A DNA stretch of 48,582 bases from UBA993 sp964485855 (GCA_964485855.1 CAZAKI010000014.1:1-48582); one strand, 5' to 3'. Positions 24,974 through 33,602 are shown, counted from the stretch's first letter. Numbers and translations are program-made. The notes: generated by a model from the sequence alone, not told the origin.

Positions 24974-25975
24974 TTGATTATTCTTAATGAACAGGGGTTT
25001 AGCAAACTGAAAGAGCAATGGCATTTGATAAATAATGAGCTTGAAATGGTCGAAAACCGCCTGGTAAAGACTGTCCAGCTTTCCGGTCCAAATATTGAGA
25101 CTGTCGGCAGCCATATAATCAGCGGTTCAGCGAAGAGAATACGACCGGCCCTCTTTTTACTTGCTGCCTACCAACCGGGGAAAAGTCTGATCCCATTTAT
25201 TGATATTGCCGTTGCTTTTGAACTGATGCATACAGCTTCTTTAATGCACGATGATGTGATTGACCAGGCAGCAACCCGCAGGGGGAAAAATGCAATTCAC
25301 ATTAAATGGAGCAATAAAATAGCAGTTTTGACCGGAGATTATTTCTTGAGTCAGGTTTTTAGAATTTTTGTGGAGACAGGCAGCTGGGATTTAATGGAAA
25401 TCGCTGTCGAAATAGTTGAAAATATAACGGCAGGAGAAGTTGAACAGGCCTTTGCCGTTCAGGATACAAAAGATCTCGAAGCTCAATATTTTAGATGGAT
25501 TGGCAAAAAAAGCGCCTCTTTTTTTGCCGGATGTTGTAAAGCCGGCAGCTTGATGAGTGGAGGAAATAAGGAGCAGCAAACCCTCTGGTTTGATTATGGC
25601 TATAACTTAGGAATTGCTTTCCAACTGATTGATGATCTACTTGATTATACCGGAGAAGGTTCACTGACCGGCAAACCACTATATGGAGACCTGACAAATC
25701 GGGTCCTGACACTGCCTCTAATTCGGACGCTTGCTATAACTTCCGGTAATGGATTGCTTAACAACTATCTGCGGGGGAACAATAACTCCAGTACCAGTCT
25801 GGAAGCCATTGCCGATATTATTCTTGCCGGAGATGGACCTGAATACACCCTGGGAAGAGCAAAAGAGTATGCCCAACGCGCGGTTGATCTTGTAGCATCC
25901 CTCGATATTGCAGGCTCGGAACATCGAAGAATGACTGAAGAATTACCAAGAAACTTATTGCGAAGAAATAAGTAA
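24974..25975 (+). CDS. Polyprenyl diphosphate synthase (heptaprenyl-type component II)
   Basis: A trans-isoprenyl diphosphate synthase of 333 residues that elongates allylic diphosphates, probably for quinone side chains. It has both Asp-rich motifs, LMHDDVIDQA (DDVID) and QLIDDLLDYTG (DDLLD), plus KRIRPALFLL and GDYFLSQ. Length and motifs match HepT/IspB-type enzymes. No small HepS-like subunit is adjacent. The start is uncertain: TTG 24974 is the first usable codon but has no clear ribosome site. A stretch of 72 bp separates it from the methyltransferase gene. Confidence 0.88.
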   Translation: MIILNEQGFSKLKEQWHLINNELEMVENRLVKTVQLSGPNIETVGSHIISGSAKRIRPALFLLAAYQPGKSLIPFIDIAVAFELMHTASLMHDDVIDQAATRRGKNAIHIKWSNKIAVLTGDYFLSQVFRIFVETGSWDLMEIAVEIVENITAGEVEQAFAVQDTKDLEAQYFRWIGKKSASFFAGCCKAGSLMSGGNKEQQTLWFDYGYNLGIAFQLIDDLLDYTGEGSLTGKPLYGDLTNRVLTLPLIRTLAITSGNGLLNNYLRGNNNSSTSLEAIADIILAGDGPEYTLGRAKEYAQRAVDLVASLDIAGSEHRRMTEELPRNLLRRNK

Positions 25976-26009
25976 GTATCAATATTAATAGAGTATGGAG
26001 GATAGTTTG

Positions 26010-26705
26010 ATGCCAGCTCAGAATATCTCAAAATCTGTAATCAAGAGACTTCCGGTTTACTTGCGGATTCTTGATCAACTTATTCAGCGCAATGTTGAAC
26101 TGATATCCTCGAAAGATTTAAGCAGCGAATCCGGGTTTACAGCTGAACAAATCCGCAAAGATTTGGCTTATTTTGGAGCTTTCGGCACCCGGGGAGCTGG
26201 TTACAATACTGCCTACCTAAGGGAAAAGATCATCAGGATTATTGGACTTGATAAAATTATCGATACGATTGTAATCGGAGCCGGAAATCTGGGCACAGCG
26301 CTTACCCGTTATAACTCGGCGAAAAATCCTTATGTCAATGTTATTAACGTCTTTGATCGGGATCCGAGATTAATCGGCAAGAAGATTGACAACATCACGA
26401 TCAATTCAATTGAGGATCTCCCTTCCTTTATTGCCACGCACCGGATTAGAGTGGCAATCATTGCTGTGCCAGCGGGCTCAGCCCAGGAAGTTGCCGACCT
26501 GATTATTGACCAGGGGATCAAAGCAATCCTAAATTTTGCTCCAGTTAAACTTAATGTACCGGAAGGGGTCCAGGTACACAACGCAGATTTGACAATTGAA
26601 CTGCAAAGCCTGATTTACTATAGTTTTGCTGAAGAAGAGCGGATCAAGAGGCTTAAACAGGAAGTTATAGCAAAAAAATCTCCAAAAACCCTTTCCTTGG
26701 AATAA
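26010..26705 (+). CDS. rex: Redox-sensing transcriptional repressor Rex
   Basis: A 231-residue NADH/NAD+ sensor that represses fermentation and respiration genes at low NADH. ATG 26010 is used because GGAGG at 25997-26001 lies 8 bases upstream; ATG 25995 sits in the ribosome site. The N-terminal winged helix (RLPVYLRILDQL, SSESGFTAEQIRKDLAYFGAFGTRGAGY) and the Rossmann nucleotide motif VIGAGNLGTAL are diagnostic. I found no clear Rex operator (TTGTGAA-N4-TTCACAA type) in this window, so its local targets are not shown. Confidence 0.97.
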   Translation: MPAQNISKSVIKRLPVYLRILDQLIQRNVELISSKDLSSESGFTAEQIRKDLAYFGAFGTRGAGYNTAYLREKIIRIIGLDKIIDTIVIGAGNLGTALTRYNSAKNPYVNVINVFDRDPRLIGKKIDNITINSIEDLPSFIATHRIRVAIIAVPAGSAQEVADLIIDQGIKAILNFAPVKLNVPEGVQVHNADLTIELQSLIYYSFAEEERIKRLKQEVIAKKSPKTLSLE

Positions 26706-26752
26706 GCATAATTTAGCAGCTGAATTTATTTATTACCGGCAGATCCTTAGTG

Positions 26753-26781
26753 TTGACTTTTAGCAGGGCCTTTTGTATACT
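26753..26781 (+). promoter_or_regulatory. Promoter of the tRNA operon
   Basis: TTGACT (26753-26758) and TATACT (26776-26781) are spaced by 17 bp. The predicted start is about 7 bases before the first tRNA. Confidence 0.85.
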
Positions 26782-26794
26782 TATTTATGCGCAA

Positions 26795-26871
26795 GGAGCT
26801 GTGGTGTAGTTGGTTAACATATCGGCCTGTCAAGCCGAAGACCGCGGGTTCGAGTCCCGTCAGCTCCGCCA
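26795..26871 (+). tRNA. tRNA-Asp (GTC)
   Basis: A 77-base cloverleaf with acceptor stem GGAGCTG/CAGCTCC, anticodon GTC in CCTGTCAAG, T-arm GGGTTCGAGTCCC and encoded CCA. First of five tRNAs in the operon. Confidence 0.97.
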
Positions 26872-26875
26872 TAAA

Positions 26876-26951
<76 letters not shown>

Positions 26952-26956
26952 GATCT

Positions 26957-27031
26957 GCGGGAGTAGCTCAGTGGTAGAGCATCGCCTTGCCAAGGCGAGG
27001 GTCGCGAGTTCGAATCTCGTCTTCCGCTCCA
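26957..27031 (+). tRNA. tRNA-Gly (GCC)
   Basis: 75 bases with acceptor GCGGGAG/CTTCCGC (one G-T pair), anticodon GCC in CTTGCCAAG, T-loop TTCGAAT and encoded CCA. Confidence 0.97.
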
Positions 27032-27038
27032 TTTTTTT

Positions 27039-27112
27039 GGCGACATAGCCAAGTGGTAAGGCAGAGGACTGCAAATCCTTCATCCCCGGTTCGAATCCGG
27101 GTGTCGCCTCCA
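27039..27112 (+). tRNA. tRNA-Cys (GCA)
   Basis: 74 bases with acceptor GGCGACA/TGTCGCC, anticodon GCA in ACTGCAAAT, T-loop TTCGAAT, discriminator T and encoded CCA. Confidence 0.97.
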
Positions 27113-27118
27113 TTTTTC

Positions 27119-27208
27119 GCCGGAGTGGCGGAACAGGCAGACGCAAGGGACTTAAAATCCCTCGACCATCACATGGTCGTACCGGTTCGATTCCGGTCTC
27201 CGGCACCA
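27119..27208 (+). tRNA. tRNA-Leu (TAA)
   Basis: 90 bases with acceptor GCCGGAG/CTCCGGC, anticodon TAA in ACTTAAAAT, a long class-II variable arm (GACCATCACATGGTC) and encoded CCA. Last tRNA of the operon. Confidence 0.97.
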
Positions 27209-27226
27209 TGTAAAATCTTCAAATGA

Positions 27227-27254
27227 AAAAGTGGCCGCAAAACGGCCACTTTTA
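27227..27254 (+). terminator. Rho-independent terminator of the tRNA operon
   Basis: Stem AAAGTGGCCG (27228-27237) with CGGCCACTTT (27243-27252), a 5-base loop, then TTTTATTTTT. The intron-like sequence begins about 10 bases after it. Confidence 0.92.
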
Positions 27255-27262
27255 TTTTTCAG

Positions 27263-27320
27263 GTGCGCCCGGCATGGGCGTTAGCTAGGCGGTGAAAGTC
27301 CGCTTAAGAGCGTAAAAATT
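27263..27320 (+). mobile_element. 5' remnant of a group IIC (bacterial class C) intron
   Basis: The sequence starts with GTGCGCCCGGCATGGGCG, then TAGCTAGGCGGTGAAAGTCC, which match from memory the 5' end of group IIC introns (the Oceanobacillus iheyensis intron begins GTGTGCCCGGCATGGGTG and has GGGTGAGAGTCCC at the same place). The similarity fades after about 27320. No reverse transcriptase ORF, domain V or 3' end follows within the 240-bp gap before nrdJ, so only a stub remains. Its position directly after a terminator hairpin is the known target preference of this class. Confidence 0.65.
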
Positions 27321-27446
27321 TTCTGATCGCTGGAGAGGATTAGGTTTGGATATATTATATTTATTTCTAACTTTCAACTTCTTATCTTTCACCTCCAGAT
27401 CGGGTGTGGGGGTGAAATAATGCTAGATAGAAAAATTATTTAAACC

Positions 27447-30400
27447 CTAACACTCGCTAAAACCACAGGCCTCGCATTTCAGACAGCCTTCAGCCCTGAT
27501 CAGCGCACAGGTACCACAATCTGGGCAGATCTCAATATTGTGTCTGTCATGATCGGCCGGTAGACTTTCAGCTCCCACCAGGGTCAGCTTCCGTAAGCCC
27601 TGACCAACAGCATCAGGAACACTCATGATTCGGTTTGGTCCGAAACCAACGGAGCGGGCCCCGCCGATTCCTTCGAGCTGAGCCACAATTTCATCAACAT
27701 TTACCCCACAGCGTAGGGCTAGGGAAATCAACCGGGCAATGGCTTCTGTAAAAGCGACAACATCGCTTCCGGCTTTACCAATCTGGGCAAAAAGCTCAAA
27801 TGGCTTGCCGTCGGCCAGGTTGACGGTTACGAAGAGATTACCCAGCGCTGTCCTGATACTGGTTGTATGACCGTTTAGGGTTTTAGGCCTCTTAGTTGGT
27901 TTAAGGGTTTCATCTTTGGTCCCGTCACCGACGTTTAAGACCTGCTTGTTTCTCGAGCTGTCTCGGTAGATAGTAATGCCTTTGCAGCCAGCCTGCCAGG
28001 CTGTAATGTAGGCATTTCTGACATCATCGATTGTAGCATCCTGTTTAAGATTAATGGTTTTACTGACAGCATTGTCGGTATATTTTTGGAAGGCAGCCTG
28101 GTGCCTGACGTGCCAGTCAAAATCTATTTCCATTGCTGTTTTAAAAAGTTTCATGTATTGGGATGGTACTGCTGAATTTTCCGGAATGCGGCCACTGCGG
28201 GCGATATCCCGGATCAGTTCTTCACTGTAAAAACCTTCTCTCTCAGCGATTTCCATAAAGAGAGGATTAACTTCGGGTAGATCGAGACCTCCAAGAATAT
28301 TTTTTCTGATGAAGGCGATGCTGAAATAGGGTTCAATTCCGCTACTGGCTCCGGCCAGAATTGATATTGTTCCAGTGGGAGCGATGGTAGTCCGGGTAGC
28401 ATTACGGACTCGATCTTCAGTTTTTCCATTGTCGTAGATGCTTCCGCTGAAATTGGGAAAAACATCGCGCTCTGCAGCCAATGCTACAGATTCTTCCTTT
28501 GCTATCCGATTAATAAAATTCATGACCTCTTCTGCTGTTTCTATGGCTTGCTCACTGTCATAAGCGATACCAAGCCTAACAAGCATATCGTGCCAGCCCA
28601 TGATGCCGAGCCCGATCTTGCGGTTGCCTTCTTTGTGCATCGCGGCGATTTCCGGAATCACATAGTGGCTGGCATCGATGACATTATCGAGAAAACAGAC
28701 TGCAGTTTGCACTGTTTGCCGCAGCTGAGCCCAGTTAATATTCCTATCTCTGTCTACAAATTTACCTAAATTAATCGAGCCGAGACAGCAGGCTTCATAG
28801 GGCAGCAGCGGCTGTTCGCCACAGTTATGAACCACAAAACCATTGGCATCAAAGGCATTAACACCTGGAACTTGCACGTCGTAGACTGCCTCTTCCCGGC
28901 CAGCAGTCAAAGCTAAAACGGTTGTGCTAAAAGGTTCCCGGTTTAGTTTACGTTTGTATGAAGTCAGAGTTTTAGCCAACTTCTCTTGTTTTTTTAGATC
29001 GCTAAAACCGATTTTGTCGGCAAATACTGCGACGTTGTCTTTGGATATTATCAGTTCATGCTGCGGTTTGGTGGTGTATGTTGCAGAACCATTTTTTCCA
29101 TTTGGCAGTATTGTTTCCTTAGCGCCGCGCCGCTGGAGGTATAGGTTACTGATAATCCCAAAGCGGGCCAGCATTCTCTGCACTGCTTCAAGCCTTTCTT
29201 GGCTGCTCTGGGCCAACCTGATCGAAACTCCTTTTTCCTGTGAGCCCTGAACGGATCCGTCGGCATCGAAGAACCCACGCAAAAAACCTTTGGCAAAAGC
29301 GGAGGAAGTTCCAGTTTCCAGGTAGGGAGTGATTAACTTATCGCCCGGCAGCATTCCTAAATTAAAGGCAAGTTTTCTCAGCGCTGCCAGGCTCATGCGA
29401 TATTCGTTTCTGTCACTTACTTTCCACCAGCCTTTGAAATCAGTGCGGTGAGGCATGTTTTTGGCTGCTTCAAAAGCTGCTTCCATTACTCCTGTGGAAC
29501 CCTGATCCGGCCAGGCAGACAATAGGGCTTTATCCGTTTTTAGCGTTCCATCGCCGATCAAAAGACCGATCAGGTATCCCTCCTTTTCGTCATGAAGACC
29601 ATCCCAGCTGGCAAGCTGACGATGATCATGCAGAACTAGCTGATCACCAGGTTTAAGGTTTTCTGCTTCTACCCATTCGGTATCGGTCTTCCAGCGGGTT
29701 TTTCTGCTGATTCGTAATACCAGGTGATTACCGGTAGCCTTAAATGAGTAACCCTCTTTTGTTGTAATGGTAAATAAAGGTTTATGGCCGGTGTAAAAGA
29801 AGCCCTGAGACGTTGTTTCGTGAGTTTCACCATTGATGATCAGGGTAGTTTGTTTACCAATTAGGTCTTTAACCTGTTTCGGACCTTTGCTAGTCGAGAT
29901 AAAAGTGTCTCCCGGAACACAGGGGTTGGTCGTTTCATATTTACCAATTTGGGGGGTAGGATTAAATTCGTTCATCCGGTCAATAAAAATAATGCCAGGG
30001 TCGCCTTTTCCCCAGGCTTTCTGGACAATCAGGTCGAAAACCGCTCGGGCGTCCAACTGAGCGGGGTTTCCGGTTTCCGGATCGCAGTACACCTGTTTGG
30101 TGCGGGGATTAATTAGATTGTAGAGCGGGTCGGGATCTTCTCCGATTGCTTTGCTCATAAATTCATCAGAAACCGTGACCGAAAGGTTAAAGTTATTAAT
30201 TTCATCTTCTTTTTCTTTACAGCAGATAAATTCGATTATATTGGGATGGTTGTAGATCAACGAACCCATATTGGCGCCGCGTCTGGTGCCTCCCTGTTTC
30301 ACTGCTTCAGTTGCCGCGTCGAATATTTTTAAAAATGATAATGGTCCGCTGGCAACACCATTTGTTGATTTAACTAAGTCGTTGCTCGGGCGCAAACGGT

Positions 30401-30767
30401 CGAAAGCAAAACCGGTCCCGCCACCAGTTTTTTGTACCAGGGCCATATTCTTTAAGGCAGTAAAAATACCTTCCATGCTGTCTTCCAGGGGTAAAACAAA
30501 ACAGGCACTGAGTTGTTGTAATTCGCGGCCGGCATTCATCAAAGTCGGTGAGTTTGGCATAAAGCATCCGCTGGACATCAGCTCAAAAAACTGTTCAGTT
30601 TTTTCCTCTACTGCTGCTTCACTTTTACCGTATTTCTTATCAACTGCTGCAATATTGGCGGCTACCCGGTGCATTAACTCTTCCGGAGTTTCAATTGGTA
30701 CTCCTTTTTCATCTTTGATCAAATATCTTTTCTCATAAGTAATACGAGCATTAGGACTTAATTCCAT
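27447..30767 (-). CDS. nrdJ: B12-dependent class II ribonucleotide reductase with an intein
   Basis: Makes deoxyribonucleotides from ribonucleotides using adenosylcobalamin, independent of oxygen. The 1106-residue precursor leaves a 740-residue enzyme after splicing. Class II hallmarks are CFVLPLEDSMEGIF, KTGGGTGFAFDRLRP (113-127), TRRGANMGSL (161-170), CGEQPLLPYEACCLGSINL after the intein, and a C-terminal zinc ribbon (CPDCGTCALIRAEGCLKCEACG). The intein occupies residues 283-648. ATG 30767 is preceded by GGGGGGAG. It stands alone, with no nrdR or nrdI/F nearby. An inverted repeat TTTCACC/GGTGAAA (27387-27417) lies downstream but has no T tract. A B12 requirement is shared with the mutase at 3995. 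Confidence 0.95.
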   Translation of the reverse strand: MELSPNARITYEKRYLIKDEKGVPIETPEELMHRVAANIAAVDKKYGKSEAAVEEKTEQFFELMSSGCFMPNSPTLMNAGRELQQLSACFVLPLEDSMEGIFTALKNMALVQKTGGGTGFAFDRLRPSNDLVKSTNGVASGPLSFLKIFDAATEAVKQGGTRRGANMGSLIYNHPNIIEFICCKEKEDEINNFNLSVTVSDEFMSKAIGEDPDPLYNLINPRTKQVYCDPETGNPAQLDARAVFDLIVQKAWGKGDPGIIFIDRMNEFNPTPQIGKYETTNPCVPGDTFISTSKGPKQVKDLIGKQTTLIINGETHETTSQGFFYTGHKPLFTITTKEGYSFKATGNHLVLRISRKTRWKTDTEWVEAENLKPGDQLVLHDHRQLASWDGLHDEKEGYLIGLLIGDGTLKTDKALLSAWPDQGSTGVMEAAFEAAKNMPHRTDFKGWWKVSDRNEYRMSLAALRKLAFNLGMLPGDKLITPYLETGTSSAFAKGFLRGFFDADGSVQGSQEKGVSIRLAQSSQERLEAVQRMLARFGIISNLYLQRRGAKETILPNGKNGSATYTTKPQHELIISKDNVAVFADKIGFSDLKKQEKLAKTLTSYKRKLNREPFSTTVLALTAGREEAVYDVQVPGVNAFDANGFVVHNCGEQPLLPYEACCLGSINLGKFVDRDRNINWAQLRQTVQTAVCFLDNVIDASHYVIPEIAAMHKEGNRKIGLGIMGWHDMLVRLGIAYDSEQAIETAEEVMNFINRIAKEESVALAAERDVFPNFSGSIYDNGKTEDRVRNATRTTIAPTGTISILAGASSGIEPYFSIAFIRKNILGGLDLPEVNPLFMEIAEREGFYSEELIRDIARSGRIPENSAVPSQYMKLFKTAMEIDFDWHVRHQAAFQKYTDNAVSKTINLKQDATIDDVRNAYITAWQAGCKGITIYRDSSRNKQVLNVGDGTKDETLKPTKRPKTLNGHTTSIRTALGNLFVTVNLADGKPFELFAQIGKAGSDVVAFTEAIARLISLALRCGVNVDEIVAQLEGIGGARSVGFGPNRIMSVPDAVGQGLRKLTLVGAESLPADHDRHNIEICPDCGTCALIRAEGCLKCEACGFSEC
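28824..29921 (-). mobile_element. Intein with LAGLIDADG homing endonuclease inside NrdJ
   Basis: A 366-residue intein. It begins at Cys283 (CVPGDTFI, block A), has block B TGNHLVLR, two LAGLIDADG-type motifs (GYLIGLLIGDGTL and GFLRGFFDADGSV) and ends GFVVHN, followed by Cys649 as the +1 nucleophile of the C-extein (CGEQPLLPYE). The codon boundaries are TGT at 29921-29919 and AAC at 28826-28824. All splicing residues (Cys1, block-B His, penultimate His, terminal Asn, Cys+1) are present, so it should be active. The insertion lies in a conserved segment just before CGEQPLLPYE, a recurrent intein site in these reductases. Confidence 0.95.
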
Positions 30768-30936
30768 TAACAGTTCTCCCCCCGGTCATGATATAATGGT
30801 AAAAAATGATAAATATTTATTGAGAAATGATCACTTGCATGTTATTATTCTTTCTATTTTGACTCTGAAAATCCTTGTTTGATTCTTCTATTAAAAATTT
30901 TCCAGACTAGATTTTAAGTTCATGATAAATTTTTCT

Positions 30937-30964
30937 TTTGTCGTTGCTGAAGCAATGATATAAT
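30937..30964 (+). promoter_or_regulatory. Probable promoter for the basic peptide, FmdB and pyrG
   Basis: TATAAT at 30959-30964 is preceded by TTTGTC at 30937-30942 (16 bp). The -35 is weak. The remainder of 30768-31021 is AT-rich and shows no gene. Confidence 0.45.
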
Positions 30965-31021
30965 AACAATTAGATTTTTTGGGCTTTTTGATGTTATGCA
31001 AAGGAGGGGACGGGTCAAAAT

Positions 31022-31114
31022 ATGGCTAAAGAAAAATCACGCAAGCAATTGAAACGACAGCGTAAAAAAAGAAGAAGAGCCAAAAAGAGAAAAAGATTGA
31101 AGGGCCGGACCTAA
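31022..31114 (+). CDS. Very basic 30-residue peptide
   Basis: A short ORF starting MAKEKSRKQLK and ending KGRT, with 19 Lys/Arg among 30 residues and no Asp, Cys or aromatic residues. AAAGGAGGGG lies about 12 bases upstream, and a -10 box precedes it. The composition suggests a ribosome- or nucleic-acid-associated peptide, comparable in size and charge to ribosomal protein Thx or L36-type extensions, but I recognise no family. It is 47 bp ahead of the zinc-ribbon gene and probably in the same transcript. The strong ribosome site and the length without a stop in a Lys-rich frame favour translation. Confidence 0.6.
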   Translation: MAKEKSRKQLKRQRKKRRRAKKRKRLKGRT

Positions 31115-31161
31115 TTGGCCGCTTGGCGGCATATATTCTTAAGCTGGGGGGAGGTGACGTT

Positions 31162-31344
31162 TTGCCCCTGTATGAATTTTACTGTTTGGATTGTCAGAAA
31201 AAAATCGAAGAGCTTTGCGGCAGCGATATAGAAAGCGTCAAATGTCCTATCTGCGGAAAGGATGCTGGTAAGGTACTGTCAACTTTTCGGACCGGCAAGA
31301 GCTCAGCTGGAGGGGGAATCGCCTCCTCAAGTTGCGGTGGGTGA
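31162..31344 (+). CDS. FmdB-family zinc-ribbon protein
   Basis: A 60-residue protein with MPLYEFYCLDCQKKIEEL and CPICGK, the two CxxC pairs and N-terminal pattern of the FmdB putative regulatory zinc-ribbon family. The tail (GGGIASSSCGG) is glycine/serine-rich, as is common there. TTG 31162 is the start, with GGGGGAGGTGA just upstream; GTG or other codons further 5' would precede the ribosome site. Role unknown; it is named after a formamidase-operon regulator. It lies 68 bp upstream of pyrG. Confidence 0.88.
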   Translation: MPLYEFYCLDCQKKIEELCGSDIESVKCPICGKDAGKVLSTFRTGKSSAGGGIASSSCGG

Positions 31345-31412
31345 ACTAAAACCAGCTGCAGCAGTTGCTGAGCCGGTTCTAGTTTAAACAAGCACAATAC
31401 AAGGGGGAGCTT

Positions 31413-33023
31413 ATGACCAAGTATGTTTTTATCACTGGTGGAGTAGTTTCTTCGCTGGGAAAAGGAATAACTGCTGCTTCTTTAGGCTGCCTGTTAAAAA
31501 GCAGAGGTTTAAAAATTACCATCCAGAAGTTTGACCCGTACATCAATTACGACCCCGGTACAATGAGCCCCTATCAGCATGGAGAAGTATTTGTTACAGA
31601 CGACGGCGCCGAGACCGATCTCGATTTGGGTCATTATGAACGTTTCATTGACGAGTACCTGACCCGTGATAATAACGTAACAGCGGGAAGAATCTACTGG
31701 TCGGTGATCGAAGCCGAACGCGAAGGACTTTATCAGGGAAATACTGTCCAGGTTATCCCCCATATAACCGATGCTATTAAGGATTGTGTAACCAAGGTCG
31801 ATTACAACCGCGATCTCGACCTGATTATCACCGAAATTGGCGGCACGGTAGGTGATATTGAAAGTCTGCCTTTTCTTGAAGCAATTCGTCAGCTTCGCTA
31901 TGATCTTGGCTGGGAAAATGTTTTGTTTATTCATGTTACCCTGGTTCCTTACCTGCCAATGTCAGGCGAACTGAAAACAAAACCAACCCAGCATAGTGTT
32001 AAAGAATTAAGAGGTATCGGTATTCAGCCTGATATTATTGTCTGCCGGACGGAATACCCGTTGGGCGAGGATTTGCGTAAAAAAATTGCTCTTTTCTGCA
32101 ATGTTAAACCGGAAGAAGTTATTGAGAACTTAGACACCAGGATTATTTACGAAGTGCCGCTTCTTCTAAAAATGCAGAATTTGGATCAGATGGTATTGAA
32201 GAAACTTGATCTTGCCTGCCCGGAAGCTGCCCTCGATCGCTGGCAGGAGTTAGTTCAGCATGCGCATTATTTTGATCAGCGGATCAAGATTGCCTTGGTT
32301 GGAAAATATGTAGCTCTGCGTGATGCCTATATCAGTATCAATGAAGCGCTTTTCCATGCCGGACTAGCTCATAATGTTGGTGTTGATACAGTTCTTATTC
32401 AGGCTGAAGATTTAGAGGATGGTAAAGCAGAAGAGCTACTCGGTGATGCCGACGGGATCCTGGTTCCCGGAGGTTTTGGCGAGCGAGGGATCGAAGGAAA
32501 AATTAAGGCTATTAGTTATGCCCGCCAGCAAAAAATACCATTTTTAGGGCTTTGCCTTGGTATGCAGTGTGCAGTAATTGAATTTGCCAGGAATGTTGTT
32601 GGAATAAAAGATGCTCACAGCACAGAGTTTAATCCCGATACTACCGGTCCGGTTATCGACTTTCTACCAGGTCAGAAAGATAACACCAGGATTGGCGGCA
32701 CTCTAAGACTTGGGGCTTATCCCTGTTCCATCAAAGAAAATACCTTGGCCAAAAAGGCATATGGCGAGCAACAGGTCTCAGAACGTCATCGTCATCGCTA
32801 TGAGTTTAATAATGATTACATCGCTAGTTTAGAAAAGGCTGGCATGGTTTTTAGTGGTATCAACAAAGAAGACAATTTAGTAGAAATGATTGAACTAAAA
32901 GAGCATCCCTGGTTTGTTGCCGTTCAGTTTCATCCCGAATTTAAATCAAGACCTACACGATCGCATCCACTTTTTAAAGATTTTATCGGAGCGGCTATCA
33001 AGAAGAATAATCGCCGGGATTAG
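31413..33023 (+). CDS. pyrG: CTP synthase
   Basis: Aminates UTP to CTP with glutamine and ATP. The 536-residue protein has the N-terminal synthetase domain (FITGGVVSSLGKGITAASLG, EIGGTVGDIESLPF) and a C-terminal class I glutaminase domain with the nucleophile in LGLCLGMQCA and the His-Glu pair in QFHPEFKS. Normal length. RBS AAGGGGGAG is present. No pyrG attenuator of the B. subtilis type (initially transcribed GGGC with a downstream terminator) is evident between 31345 and 31412. The 3' end overlaps the convergent ANTAR gene by 26 bp. Confidence 0.98.
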   Translation: MTKYVFITGGVVSSLGKGITAASLGCLLKSRGLKITIQKFDPYINYDPGTMSPYQHGEVFVTDDGAETDLDLGHYERFIDEYLTRDNNVTAGRIYWSVIEAEREGLYQGNTVQVIPHITDAIKDCVTKVDYNRDLDLIITEIGGTVGDIESLPFLEAIRQLRYDLGWENVLFIHVTLVPYLPMSGELKTKPTQHSVKELRGIGIQPDIIVCRTEYPLGEDLRKKIALFCNVKPEEVIENLDTRIIYEVPLLLKMQNLDQMVLKKLDLACPEAALDRWQELVQHAHYFDQRIKIALVGKYVALRDAYISINEALFHAGLAHNVGVDTVLIQAEDLEDGKAEELLGDADGILVPGGFGERGIEGKIKAISYARQQKIPFLGLCLGMQCAVIEFARNVVGIKDAHSTEFNPDTTGPVIDFLPGQKDNTRIGGTLRLGAYPCSIKENTLAKKAYGEQQVSERHRHRYEFNNDYIASLEKAGMVFSGINKEDNLVEMIELKEHPWFVAVQFHPEFKSRPTRSHPLFKDFIGAAIKKNNRRD

Positions 33024-33567
33024 CGATTACTGCCCTGGCCATCTCGATCATCGTAATCCGTTTTTCCATGCTTTGTGTTTGTAGGTAACGATAAGCTTGA
33101 TCTTCATCCACTTCCATGTTCTGCATTAAAATACCTTTGGCTTTCTCGATTTCTTTGCGGTTGATCAGTTTCTTTTCGAGCCCCCAGATTTGCTTCTTAA
33201 GTGTTTTTTTTCGGGCATATTCCAGACATAAAGTTTCTGTGACAGCACTTAAAACCTGGGCTTCGACCGGCCATCTAAGCAGCATATAACCGTTGATGCT
33301 CGTTTTTCCGGTATCGATGAACAGAGCAGCAGAAAGTCCGTCTTCTTCAATGATTGCCGCTAATTGCCTGATATTACCAGGTGGTATTGCTGTATCAATG
33401 ATTGCGAGCCAGGGCTGAGTTAATCTTAAGATCCGCAAAAACTCCGGTATATTTTTTGCTTCTCCCGATTGGTAAAAGCCTGCTTCATTTAACATTATAG
33501 AAACAGTTTTCTTCAAGCCGGCGTTGTTTGTCCCGATACAATAATCGTATTTATTGTTGCCCATCAT
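32998..33567 (-). CDS. ANTAR-domain antitermination regulator, NitR-like
   Basis: A 189-residue RNA-binding regulator located downstream of glnA on the same strand. Residues 1-115 form a receiver-like domain with Asp58 in AIIDTAIPPG but no acidic pocket (CIGTNNAG) and no switch Lys (LLRWP in place of the KP motif), so phosphorylation is doubtful. A coiled-coil linker (115-140) precedes the ANTAR domain (130-185; EKAKGILMQNMEVDEDQAYRYL). This architecture is that of AmiR and of NitR, which is encoded beside glnA in a solvent-producing Clostridium and thought to antiterminate it. ATG 33567/33564 follows GGAAGG. A target in the glnA leader is proposed separately. Confidence 0.87.
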   Translation of the reverse strand: MMGNNKYDYCIGTNNAGLKKTVSIMLNEAGFYQSGEAKNIPEFLRILRLTQPWLAIIDTAIPPGNIRQLAAIIEEDGLSAALFIDTGKTSINGYMLLRWPVEAQVLSAVTETLCLEYARKKTLKKQIWGLEKKLINRKEIEKAKGILMQNMEVDEDQAYRYLQTQSMEKRITMIEMARAVIANPGDYSS

Positions 33568-33602
33568 TTAACCTTCCGGTAGCTTCATTCCATTTTGTTT
33601 CT

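Noticed and set aside
27263..27446. Complete group II intron
   Set aside because: Only the 5' 60 bases resemble the intron; there is no reverse transcriptase, domain V or 3' boundary before nrdJ.
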